Positions 1 through 5,340 of a stretch of 5,340 nt of DNA are shown piece by piece (position 1 is the first letter of the stretch; the number at the start of each line of letters is the position of its first letter). The DNA is taken from assembly GCA_023458995.1 (NCBI GenBank), contig JAEWVV010000224.1, forward strand, positions 1-5,340. Reading direction: 5' to 3'. The position numbers were made by a program, and so were the translations under genes. The DNA is from Bacillota bacterium. Lineage in GTDB: Bacteria > Bacillota_I > Bacilli_A > Acholeplasmatales > Acholeplasmataceae. The notes under the pieces were generated by a model. The model searched no databases and was not told the origin of the DNA. It was given only the letters and a program-made list of their open reading frames with translations.

Positions 1-2
1 GT

Positions 3-500
3 CTTGACTACTATAGTCACACTGTATTTGAAATCGAAGCTGATATTGAAGGTTTTGGTGCGCAAAACGTCCTTGGCGGCGGTGGAAGATATCAAAAATT
101 AGTGTCTGAACTTGGTGGACCTGAACTTGGTGGTATCGGATTTGCATGTGGTATGGAACGATTACTACTTGCACTTGAAGCTGAACATATCGAATTAGAG
201 AAAGCAAGTACACTTGATGCATATGTGATTGTCTTTGGTGAAAATCTTCGTGTTGAAGGATCAAAGATTTTATATAACTTAAGACAGGCTAATTTAATTG
301 CAGATATGAACTATACAAAGAAAGCATTTAAAGGTCAACTTAAACAAGCACTTCGCCTTGGTGCTAAATATTTAATCATTTTAGGTGATGATGAATATCA
401 AAAAGGTGTTGTAGGAATTAAGAATACAGTAACAGAAGTTCAAGAAGAAGTATCCATTAAAGAAATTACCCAATATATGAAAGAAAAAGTAGGTAAATAA
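3..500 (+). CDS. hisS: Histidyl-tRNA synthetase, C-terminal part (5' end outside window)
   Basis: This class II synthetase charges tRNA-His with histidine in the cytoplasm. Reading from base 3 gives 165 residues before a TAA stop. That is the last part of a protein usually about 420 residues long, so the N-terminal catalytic half lies upstream. The visible part opens with LDYYSHTVFE, the histidine-specific LDYY signature. GGGGRYQKLV follows at residues 25-34, then motif 3 (GIGFACGMERL, about residues 44-54) with its conserved arginine. From about residue 72 comes the C-terminal anticodon-binding domain (DAYVIVFGE to the end). An in-frame GTG at 102 is only an internal codon, because homology runs through it to the window edge. 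The usual Asp after GGGRY is Gln here, a mild variation. aspS starts 1 base after the stop, the same gene order as in Bacillus. Identity is certain, and only the true start is unseen. Confidence 0.97.
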   Translation, partial: LDYYSHTVFEIEADIEGFGAQNVLGGGGRYQKLVSELGGPELGGIGFACGMERLLLALEAEHIELEKASTLDAYVIVFGENLRVEGSKILYNLRQANLIADMNYTKKAFKGQLKQALRLGAKYLIILGDDEYQKGVVGIKNTVTEVQEEVSIKEITQYMKEKVGK

Positions 501-501
501 T

Positions 502-2220
502 ATGCAGCATTATACCCATCACAATAATGAATTAACCATGTCTGATGTTGGAAAAGAGGTTTATTTAAAAGGCTGGGCAGCTAAAGTAAGAAACTTAGGT
601 GGTCTTATTTTTGTTGACTTAAGAGATCGTAAAGGTATTACCCAACTTGTGATTAAACCAGAAAACAAATACTATGACCTAGCACTTAAACTTAGAAATG
701 AATATGTCATTGAAGCGAAAGGTACTGTCATTGAAAGAGAAAGTAAAAACTTAAATATTAAGACCGGTGAAATTGAAGTCGATGTTAAAGAACTTATTCT
801 TCTTAACACAGCTGAAACAACCCCCATCATTATTAGCGATAATACAGATGCTTTAGAAGACACAAGATTAAAATATCGTTATCTTGATTTACGTCGTCCT
901 GTGATGCAAAATTTCTTAATTAAACGTCATGAAATTACACAAGCAATCCGTCAAGTACTTGTTGAAGAAGGATTCTTGGAGATGGAAACGCCTATTTTAG
1001 GTAAATCAACACCTGAGGGTGCTAGAGACTACTTAGTACCATCAAGACTCTATCCAGGTACCTTCTATGCACTGCCACAATCACCTCAAATCTATAAACA
1101 GCTGTTCATGGTTGCAGGTATCGAACGTTATTTCCAAGTTGCACGTTGTTTTAGAGATGAAGACTTAAGAGCAGACCGTCAACCAGAGTTTACTCAAATC
1201 GACATTGAAGCATCTTTCGTTGATATGGAAGATATTCAAGGGATCGTTGAAAAAATCATGGTTAAAACGTTTAAAAAAGTGCTTAATGTTGATATCAAGG
1301 CACCATTCTTACGTATGAGTTATCAAGAAGCTATGGAAAAATATGGTTCTGATAAACCAGATATGCGTTATGAACTGATTATTCAAGATTATAAGAAAAT
1401 TTTCGCAAATAGTGAAATTTCACTATTTGCAGGAAGAGAACACATTCGTGGTCTTGTTATTGATGATGCACAAAGCATTACACGTAAGAGAATTGATCAA
1501 TATACAGAATTAGTGAAGAAAAACCATGGTGATATGCTTGCATATGTTCGTAAACAAGATGGTCAAATCACAGGTTCGATTGCTAAATTCTTGAGTGAAA
1601 AAACAATCAATGATTTAAATCTTTCTGAAGGATCGATTTTATTTTTAGTCGCTGGTGGTTTTGAAGCTGTGTCTTCAGCACTTGGCGCACTTCGTATTGA
1701 AATCGCAAATGAATTCAAACTGATTAAAGAAAACAATTATAAGTTCTTATGGGTTGTCGATTGGCCACTTTTAGAGTATAGTGAAGAAGAAAAGCGTTTC
1801 TATGCGAAACATCATCCCTTCACAGCACCAGTAGATGCAGAAGTACTTAAAAATGATCCTAAGAACGCTATGGCAAAAGCTTATGACATCGTTTTAAATG
1901 GTTATGAAATCGGTGGTGGATCAATTCGTATTCACAATCAAGATGTACAACGTTTAATGTTTGACACACTTGGCTTATCTAAAGAAGACATTGTTAACCG
2001 CTTTGGATTTTTCGTGGACGCATTAAAATATGGTACGCCTCCTCATGGTGGACTAGCACTTGGCCTTGATCGAGTCGTTATGCTTATGACCAATACAACC
2101 AATATTAAAGACGTTGTCGCATTCCCTAAGACTCAAAGTGCAAAAGATATGATGATGCAAGCACCATCAGATGTTGATCCTGTTCAACTTGACGAATTAA
2201 AAATCAAAGTAGGAGAATAA
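502..2220 (+). CDS. aspS: Aspartyl-tRNA synthetase, bacterial type
   Basis: This class II enzyme charges tRNA-Asp with aspartate in the cytoplasm. The 572 residues match the usual bacterial length (about 580-590) and domain order. An OB-fold anticodon-binding domain spans about 1-105 (GWAAKVRNLGGLIFVDLRD at 24-42). The catalytic core begins near 135, with KSTPEGARDYLVPSR at 168-182 and QSPQIYKQ at 193-200, where Q196 and K199 fit aspartate recognition. Motif 2 is FRDEDLRADRQPEFTQ at 217-232, with R218 as the ATP arginine. The bacterial GAD insertion covers about 285-420, followed by GGGSIRIH at 471-478 and motif 3 GLALGLDR at 517-524 with R524. The ATG at 502 is preferred over the in-frame ATG at 538: it gives the usual N-terminal lead into the OB fold and has an AGTAGG-like ribosome site just upstream. 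The gene lies 1 base after hisS and 2 bases before msrA. A perfect 26-bp palindrome lies within the GAD-domain coding region. Confidence 0.98.
   Translation: MQHYTHHNNELTMSDVGKEVYLKGWAAKVRNLGGLIFVDLRDRKGITQLVIKPENKYYDLALKLRNEYVIEAKGTVIERESKNLNIKTGEIEVDVKELILLNTAETTPIIISDNTDALEDTRLKYRYLDLRRPVMQNFLIKRHEITQAIRQVLVEEGFLEMETPILGKSTPEGARDYLVPSRLYPGTFYALPQSPQIYKQLFMVAGIERYFQVARCFRDEDLRADRQPEFTQIDIEASFVDMEDIQGIVEKIMVKTFKKVLNVDIKAPFLRMSYQEAMEKYGSDKPDMRYELIIQDYKKIFANSEISLFAGREHIRGLVIDDAQSITRKRIDQYTELVKKNHGDMLAYVRKQDGQITGSIAKFLSEKTINDLNLSEGSILFLVAGGFEAVSSALGALRIEIANEFKLIKENNYKFLWVVDWPLLEYSEEEKRFYAKHHPFTAPVDAEVLKNDPKNAMAKAYDIVLNGYEIGGGSIRIHNQDVQRLMFDTLGLSKEDIVNRFGFFVDALKYGTPPHGGLALGLDRVVMLMTNTTNIKDVVAFPKTQSAKDMMMQAPSDVDPVQLDELKIKVGE
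1405..1430. repeat. Perfect 26-bp palindrome inside aspS
   Basis: The half-site GCAAATAGTGAAA (1405-1417) is followed immediately by its exact reverse complement (1418-1430), with no mismatch and no spacer. The symmetry ends at C1404/A1431. On RNA it could fold as an 11-bp stem with an AAUU loop. On DNA it is a fully symmetric site. It encodes residues 302-310 of AspRS within the GAD domain (ANSEISLFA), so it must also serve the protein. No run of T follows, so it is not a standard rho-independent terminator. The symmetry is certain, but a function is not shown. Confidence 0.85.
2211..2215 (+). promoter_or_regulatory. Ribosome binding site of msrA
   Basis: AGGAG lies 7 bases before the msrA ATG and inside the last codons of aspS. 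It is a strong Shine-Dalgarno match that fixes the ATG at 2223 as the start and suggests coupled translation with aspS. Confidence 0.85.
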
Positions 2221-2222
2221 AG

Positions 2223-2720
2223 ATGAAAAAAATTACTTTAGCAGGTGGATGTTTTTGGGGTGTAGAAGGATATTTTCAACAACTTAAGGGTGTTCATGAT
2301 ACAACTGTGGGTTATATCGATGGAAATAAAAAGAATCCAACATATCGTGAAGTATGTTCAGGTATTGCAACACATGCTGAAGCGATGGAAGTTCATTATG
2401 ATGAAAAAATCATTTCTTTAGATAAAATCTTAGATCATTTCTTTAGAATCATTGATCCATTTTCTAAGAATCGTCAAGGTCATGATATCGGTAGACAATA
2501 TCGTACAGGTATTTATTACACAGATGATACTGAAAAACAGTTTATTCTTGACTATATGAAACATATGTTTGGTGATAACCTCAAACGTGTTCAAACAGAA
2601 GTTAAGATGGCTCTTGATTTTGAGTCTGCTGAAGAGTATCATCAAGATTACTTAAAGAAAAATCCAGGCGGCTATTGCCATGTTGACTTGAATTTAGCTA
2701 AACCAGAGGAGAAAAAATAA
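2223..2720 (+). CDS. msrA: Peptide methionine-S-sulfoxide reductase MsrA
   Basis: This enzyme reduces the S-epimer of methionine sulfoxide in oxidised proteins and free methionine, restoring activity after oxidative damage. It acts in the cytoplasm and is normally recycled by thioredoxin. The 165 residues fit a short, single-domain MsrA. The active-site motif GGCFWG sits at 8-13 with catalytic C10. [10 protein letters not shown] at 44-53 corresponds to the family VCxGxTGHAE, and E53 fits the catalytic acid. [17 protein letters not shown] at 83-99 is the other family signature. GGYCHVDL near the C-terminus carries C152, the likely resolving cysteine. The usual HDPT stretch is IDPF here (78-81), without the histidine. 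No MsrB domain is fused and no export signal is present. It starts 2 bases after aspS, and its TAA stop shares one base with the next ATG. The assignment is secure, while pairing with neighbouring genes looks like co-transcription rather than a shared pathway. Confidence 0.97.
   Translation: MKKITLAGGCFWGVEGYFQQLKGVHDTTVGYIDGNKKNPTYREVCSGIATHAEAMEVHYDEKIISLDKILDHFFRIIDPFSKNRQGHDIGRQYRTGIYYTDDTEKQFILDYMKHMFGDNLKRVQTEVKMALDFESAEEYHQDYLKKNPGGYCHVDLNLAKPEEKK
2707..2711 (+). promoter_or_regulatory. Ribosome binding site of the dCMP deaminase gene
   Basis: AGGAG lies 8 bases before the ATG at 2720 and within the final codons of msrA. Together with the TAATG stop/start overlap it marks the start and suggests coupling. 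Confidence 0.8.
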
Positions 2721-3193
2721 TGCGTAAAGATTACATTTCTTGGGATCAATACTTTATGGGTGTTGCTAAGTTATCAGCATTACGAAGTAAAGATCCTTCA
2801 ACCCAAGTAGGGGCTTGTATCATTAATATGGACCGTCGTATTGTCGGTATTGGATATAATGGGCTTCCACATGGCTGCGAAGATGATGTTTTTCCTTGGG
2901 GAAATGAAGGGGAATATACAGAAACAAAATACCCTTACGTCGTTCATGCAGAAGCAAATGCAATCTTAAATGCAACAACAAACCTTAAAGGTTCATCGAT
3001 TTATGTCACATTATTCCCATGTAATGAATGTACGAAACTCATTATTCAAAGTGGGATCAAAGAAATCGTATTTGAATCCAATAAATATCAGCATACGAAA
3101 GAACATCAAGCAGCATTAAAAATGCTACAAGCTGCAGGTGTGACACTTCGTCAGATAGAAGTTGGAGAAATTTCCTATGTTAACCTTACTTAA
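2720..3193 (+). CDS. Deoxycytidylate (dCMP) deaminase, DCTD-like
   Basis: This zinc enzyme deaminates dCMP to dUMP, the substrate of thymidylate synthase, so it supplies dTMP synthesis in the cytoplasm. The 157 residues form one cytidine/deoxycytidylate deaminase domain. HAEANAI at 76-82 provides zinc ligand H76 and proton shuttle E78, and PCNEC at 100-104 provides zinc ligands C101 and C104. The loop [12 protein letters not shown] (45-56), then PW and [10 protein letters not shown], reads like human DCTD. Bacillus ComEB, from memory, has a longer cysteine-containing loop there. In the DCTD and phage T4 family this GYNG region belongs to enzymes controlled by dCTP and dTTP, so allosteric control is plausible but inferred. 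The ATG overlaps the msrA stop by one base and has a good AGGAG site. The 3' end overlaps the next gene by 17 bases. Activity on dCMP rather than another nucleotide is inferred from family resemblance. Confidence 0.93.
   Translation: MRKDYISWDQYFMGVAKLSALRSKDPSTQVGACIINMDRRIVGIGYNGLPHGCEDDVFPWGNEGEYTETKYPYVVHAEANAILNATTNLKGSSIYVTLFPCNECTKLIIQSGIKEIVFESNKYQHTKEHQAALKMLQAAGVTLRQIEVGEISYVNLT
3164..3168 (+). promoter_or_regulatory. Ribosome binding site that selects the ATG start of the Lon-like protease gene
   Basis: GGAGA lies 8 bases before the ATG at 3177. The same reading frame has a TTG at 3162, but that codon lies at the ribosome site itself and has no separate Shine-Dalgarno at the right distance. 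The ATG at 3177 is therefore the better start. The site is inside the dCMP deaminase coding region. Confidence 0.8.
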
Positions 3194-4172
3194 TCACTAT
3201 AAAAAAATCATTACCATTTTGTTTTTACCATATCTCTATATACTTTTCATCTTGGTGATGCCAACAAGTAAGCAAATAGTTGCTCCTGGTGATTTAACAC
3301 CGATGAATGAAACGGTTCAAATTGAAGGTATTGAGATGACGAAAGGGTTTAATACCATTTATGTTTATTCATATTCTCCAATGACTCCTTTTCAAGGGTT
3401 AATTGCTAATCTAGATCCATCGATTGAAATTGATGAACTTACTTATCGTGAAAAAGATACATCAGGAAGAGATAATTTTTTATCAGGGCAAGTATCTAAA
3501 CTATCAAGTTTGCAAATCGCAGTCATTAAAGCATACGAACTTGCAAGTGAAGTGGATGAAAGTATTGTAATCAATTATCATTTTGAGGGTTTAATGCTTT
3601 ATTATCGTCCAAGTCGGTTAAATGAACTTAAAATTGGTGATGAAATTCTATCCATTAACGGTGAAGATTATAGTCTTCATGATGAAGAATCCTTTACTGA
3701 GTTGAGTAGACTAAGAGAAGCAACCTTATCCGTTCGAAGAAAAAATGGAAATGCGTATGAATATCATACGATATCTTATAAGTTAACAGAAGATGAACCA
3801 ACGTTACTCTATTATCCAAACTATGCAATCGATCATGCAGTACCTTCATTTTCACTACCAGGACTTGAATCAGTGATTGGTGGTCCAAGTGGCGGTATGA
3901 TTCAAACACTTAGTATTTACACAAGTTTACTAAATATAAACATTGGTGATACAAAAATCGCAGGTACAGGTACGATAGAAATGGATGGTACCATCGGCAG
4001 AATTGGTGGAATTAGACAAAAAATTTATACAGCAAAATATCGTAAAACGGACTTGTTTTTCATTCCTGAATCACATAAAAATGAGATTATCGACATACCA
4101 CATAACTTTGAATTGATTGCTATAAATACGATAGAAGAGGCGGTGCAAGCGCTACATGAAGCGATTAATTAA
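3177..4172 (+). CDS. Membrane-anchored PDZ and Lon-domain serine protease (SepM/YlbL type)
   Basis: This is a protease of family S16 without the ATPase part of Lon. Relatives are SepM of streptococci, which trims a competence pheromone outside the cell, and YlbL (DdcP) of Bacillus subtilis, linked to removal of the SOS division inhibitor YneA. The start at 3177 gives 331 residues, close to the roughly 340 of YlbL. Residues 10-28 are one hydrophobic segment after a basic N-terminus (NHYKK), a signal anchor placing the rest outside the membrane. A PDZ-like region follows at about 130-205, with [19 protein letters not shown] at 148-166. The C-terminal Lon protease domain spans about 220-331, with GGPSGG carrying nucleophile S238 and GGIRQK carrying K282. 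The spacing of 44 residues fits the Lon Ser/Lys dyad. The residue after the serine is Gly where Ala is usual. The gene overlaps its neighbours by 17 bases on each side. The substrate is unknown. Confidence 0.9.
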   Translation: MLTLLNHYKKIITILFLPYLYILFILVMPTSKQIVAPGDLTPMNETVQIEGIEMTKGFNTIYVYSYSPMTPFQGLIANLDPSIEIDELTYREKDTSGRDNFLSGQVSKLSSLQIAVIKAYELASEVDESIVINYHFEGLMLYYRPSRLNELKIGDEILSINGEDYSLHDEESFTELSRLREATLSVRRKNGNAYEYHTISYKLTEDEPTLLYYPNYAIDHAVPSFSLPGLESVIGGPSGGMIQTLSIYTSLLNINIGDTKIAGTGTIEMDGTIGRIGGIRQKIYTAKYRKTDLFFIPESHKNEIIDIPHNFELIAINTIEEAVQALHEAIN

Positions 4173-4542
4173 TCAAATCGATCAGTTTTTCTATCGGTAT
4201 AAGAAACTCACCAGAATGATTGATCATGAAGTGACAATCAAAAACACTTTAAAATCAGTTTTAGGTGCACTTATTTTTTCACTAGTTATCCTTGCTTTAC
4301 CCGTTTTGGTGCTCATCAATTTGTTTATTATATCTAAACTTACATTATTATTATCAATTTTAATCGCCATTTGCGTTATCGCATGGCCTTATTTGTATTA
4401 CACGTTTTACTATAAACTCATTAAAATTTATCATCCAAAAGTCAACGACATCAATACCAAGATACCCTATTGGACTGAAAGTACCATTATTTCAGTTGTT
4501 CTATGTATCGTTGGAATTATCGTCTTGACGATCATTTTTTAG
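4156..4542 (+). CDS. Small membrane protein of unknown function, three predicted membrane segments
   Basis: I do not recognise this 128-residue protein. A polar, basic N-terminus (about 1-30, rich in K, R, Q and Y) looks cytoplasmic. Very hydrophobic stretches follow at about 33-58, 62-86 and 109-128, the last reaching the C-terminus (IIVLTIIF). A short loop at 87-108 (KLIKIYHPKVNDINTKIPYW) separates segments 2 and 3. There are no cysteine pairs, conserved charged residues within membrane segments or other catalytic signs. The ATG at 4156 lies 17 bases inside the end of the protease gene. Its Shine-Dalgarno is poor (AGAGG at 4136-4140 is too far; GGTG at 4142-4145 is weak), so translation probably depends on ribosomes finishing the upstream gene. 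Another in-frame ATG at 4216 has no better site. It ends in TAG, which overlaps the lspA ribosome site. A partner or regulator of the protease is possible, from context only. Confidence 0.75.
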   Translation: MKRLINQIDQFFYRYKKLTRMIDHEVTIKNTLKSVLGALIFSLVILALPVLVLINLFIISKLTLLLSILIAICVIAWPYLYYTFYYKLIKIYHPKVNDINTKIPYWTESTIISVVLCIVGIIVLTIIF

Positions 4543-4545
4543 GAG
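4541..4545 (+). promoter_or_regulatory. Ribosome binding site of lspA
   Basis: AGGAG overlaps the last two bases of the preceding TAG stop and lies 5 bases before the ATG at 4551. It decides the lspA start: the frame is open further upstream to 4503, but those 16 residues (MYRWNYRLDDHF and so on) are hydrophilic and unlike any LspA N-terminus. Confidence 0.85.
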
Positions 4546-4550
4546 CCCAT

Positions 4551-5072
4551 ATGCTAATTAGTCTGATTATTATTATATTAAGCATCGTTTTAGACCAACT
4601 AACTAAATATCTAGCCAGTACAAACATTATCTTAAATGCACCCAATATTACCGTTATTCCTGAATTACTTGAGCTATCATATTTCCAAAACACAGGAATG
4701 TCTTTTGGGCTACTTGAAGGTCAAATGTTGCTTTTTTCGATCTTTACGATTATAGCTTTAGGTATCTTTGGTTACTTGTTATTAGATACGAACTATAAAA
4801 CAAAGAAAGTCTATAGCATATCGATAGCTCTATTTATCGCTGGAACACTTGGTAACGCAATTGATCGTATGGTCCTAGGTTATGTCATCGATTTTATGCA
4901 TTTTCCATTTCTTGATGGTATTTTAGATTTAATTGGACTATCTAATTTTTATAACAATCTAGCCGATATGTATCTATCTGCAGCAATCGTATTATTTGCA
5001 ATCGATTTATTTATTTTCGATGAGAAACGAAAAAAGGAGAAGAAGAAAAATGAAGAAAACCTTCAAAGTTGA
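4551..5072 (+). CDS. lspA: Lipoprotein signal peptidase (signal peptidase II)
   Basis: LspA is an aspartyl protease in the membrane that removes the signal peptide from diacylglyceryl-modified prolipoproteins, after Lgt has acted. The 173 residues and four hydrophobic segments (about 2-18, 59-79, 88-104 and 140-156) match the family. Conserved marks are DQLTK at 15-19, QNTGMSFG at 46-53, and GNAIDR at 101-106. VIDF and NLAD follow, carrying the likely catalytic pair D114 and D139. The 25-residue gap between the aspartates is close to the 27 known for Bacillus LspA. The family FNxAD motif appears as NNLAD. The C-terminus after the last segment is a strongly charged, lysine-rich tail (KRKKEKKKNEENLQS), expected in the cytoplasm. 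Its codons form the purine-rich region holding the next ribosome site. The gene ends in TGA and overlaps rluD by 23 bases, an lspA-rluD order also seen in Bacillus (lspA-ylyB). Confidence 0.97.
   Translation: MLISLIIIILSIVLDQLTKYLASTNIILNAPNITVIPELLELSYFQNTGMSFGLLEGQMLLFSIFTIIALGIFGYLLLDTNYKTKKVYSISIALFIAGTLGNAIDRMVLGYVIDFMHFPFLDGILDLIGLSNFYNNLADMYLSAAIVLFAIDLFIFDEKRKKEKKKNEENLQS
5034..5040 (+). promoter_or_regulatory. Ribosome binding site of the pseudouridine synthase gene
   Basis: AAGGAGA sits in a purine-only run (5030-5050) that also encodes the lysine-rich LspA tail. The GGAG core is 10 bases before the ATG at 5050, supporting that start despite the 23-base overlap with lspA. Confidence 0.8.
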
Positions 5073-5340
5073 ATCTGATCAAGTCGGATTACGTCTTGAT
5101 CATGTCTTGAATCTTGTTCTTTTCGAAGATAAAAGTCGTAGTTTCGTCCAAAAATTGATTAAAGATGGTTCATGTTTAGTCAATGGTGAAAATGTTAAAA
5201 CTGGTTATACCTTAAAACTTGGTGACACAATCGAAGTTGATGAAAGAGAAGTTAAAACACTAAGTCTTGATGCAGTAGATTTAGCACTAGATATCGTTTA
5301 TGAGGATTCTGATCTACTTGTAATCAATAAACCTCAAGGG
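5050..5340 (+). CDS. rluD: RluD/RluA-family 23S rRNA pseudouridine synthase, N-terminal part (3' end outside window)
   Basis: Enzymes of this family convert specific uridines of large-subunit rRNA to pseudouridine; RluD itself modifies helix 69 (E. coli positions 1911, 1915 and 1917). Only the first 97 residues are in the window. Residues about 13-62 form an S4 RNA-binding domain (GLRLDHVLNLVLFEDKSRSF onward, then LVNGENVKTGYTLKLGDTIEVD). The catalytic domain begins at about residue 80, with DIVYEDSDLLVINKPQG (81-97) matching the conserved opening strand and the NKPxG motif. The catalytic HRLD motif would lie downstream, so activity cannot be checked here. The start is supported by the upstream AAGGAGA and by the usual distance to the S4 domain. 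It follows lspA as ylyB does in Bacillus. The family is certain. The exact rRNA target is inferred from gene order and the S4 domain, and another RluA-type specificity is possible. Confidence 0.92.
   Translation, partial: MKKTFKVESDQVGLRLDHVLNLVLFEDKSRSFVQKLIKDGSCLVNGENVKTGYTLKLGDTIEVDEREVKTLSLDAVDLALDIVYEDSDLLVINKPQG

Noticed and set aside
106..133. Thirteen-base direct repeat (CTGAACTTGGTGG at 106-118 and 121-133) in hisS, encoding ELGGPELGG
   Set aside because: The residues fit the family pattern of Gly/Pro-rich sequence before GFA without extra length, so it is likely coincidence rather than a duplication.
672..863. Antisense open reading frame of 63 codons opposite aspS
   Set aside because: It is the mirror of a strongly conserved gene, has no recognisable domain and is the sort of frame expected by chance opposite AT-rich coding DNA.
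2430..2645. Antisense open reading frame of 71 codons opposite msrA
   Set aside because: It lies wholly opposite conserved msrA codons and its translation has no recognisable features.
2683..2711. TTGACT in the 3' end of msrA as a possible -35 element
   Set aside because: No -10-like sequence lies at the expected distance, where the AGGAG ribosome site falls instead.
3162..3176. TTG as an upstream start of the Lon-like protease gene
   Set aside because: The ATG at 3177 has a GGAGA site at ideal spacing, and the TTG coincides with that site and has none of its own.
3694..3909. Antisense open reading frame of 71 codons opposite the Lon-like protease gene
   Set aside because: It covers the PDZ and active-site coding region of the sense gene, and nothing supports its expression.
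3984..3995. Twelve-base palindrome GATGGTACCATC in the Lon-like protease gene
   Set aside because: Palindromes of this length are expected about once or twice by chance in a window of this size.
4163..4174. Twelve-base palindrome GATTAATTAATC around the protease stop codon
   Set aside because: It is AT-rich, short and within chance expectation, with no stable hairpin or T-run to make a terminator.
4503..4550. Upstream extension of lspA from the ATG at 4503
   Set aside because: The extra residues are polar and not LspA-like, and the ATG at 4551 has its own AGGAG site.
4525..4553. TTGACG followed 17 bases later by CATATG as a possible promoter before lspA
   Set aside because: The -10 match is only about half of TATAAT and the region is coding sequence plus the lspA ribosome site, so the evidence is too weak.

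Overview
The window is a stretch of gene-dense, AT-rich bacterial DNA (by eye roughly one third G+C) with all eight genes on the + strand. The proteins look like those of low-GC Firmicutes and Mollicutes. Every tryptophan in the complete genes is encoded by TGG, there are no in-frame TGA codons, and lspA ends in TGA. This argues against the Mycoplasma/Spiroplasma code (TGA = Trp) and fits a standard-code relative such as an Acholeplasma-like mollicute or an Erysipelotrichia/Haloplasma-type organism. That placement is an inference from code usage and protein style, not from a search.

Layout: the 3' part of hisS (histidyl-tRNA synthetase, cut by the window start) is followed after 1 base by aspS (aspartyl-tRNA synthetase), then 2 bases later by msrA (peptide methionine sulfoxide reductase A). 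A dCMP deaminase overlaps the msrA stop by 1 base. Next is a membrane-anchored PDZ + Lon-domain serine protease of the SepM/YlbL(DdcP) type, which overlaps the deaminase by 17 bases. A 128-residue membrane protein of unknown function overlaps the protease gene by 17 bases. Then come lspA (lipoprotein signal peptidase II, 8 bases after the previous stop) and the 5' end of an RluD-type 23S rRNA pseudouridine synthase, which overlaps lspA by 23 bases and is cut by the window end.

The largest gap between genes is 8 bases. I see no convincing promoter or rho-independent terminator, so the window reads as the interior of one long polycistronic unit with translational coupling at several junctions. 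There is no gene-free stretch to describe. hisS-aspS and lspA-rluD are pairs known from other Firmicutes. Between them sit a repair enzyme, a nucleotide enzyme and a two-gene membrane protease unit. Functionally the cluster mixes translation (HisRS, AspRS, RluD), thymidylate precursor supply (dCMP to dUMP), oxidative damage repair (MsrA) and processing of membrane or exported proteins (Lon-like protease, LspA).

Most of the window is ordinary housekeeping sequence, and I do not see a clear new biological system. The observations most worth a second look are a perfect 26-bp palindrome inside aspS, the unrecognised 128-residue membrane protein coupled to the Lon-like protease, and a dCMP deaminase that resembles the eukaryotic DCTD type rather than Bacillus ComEB.
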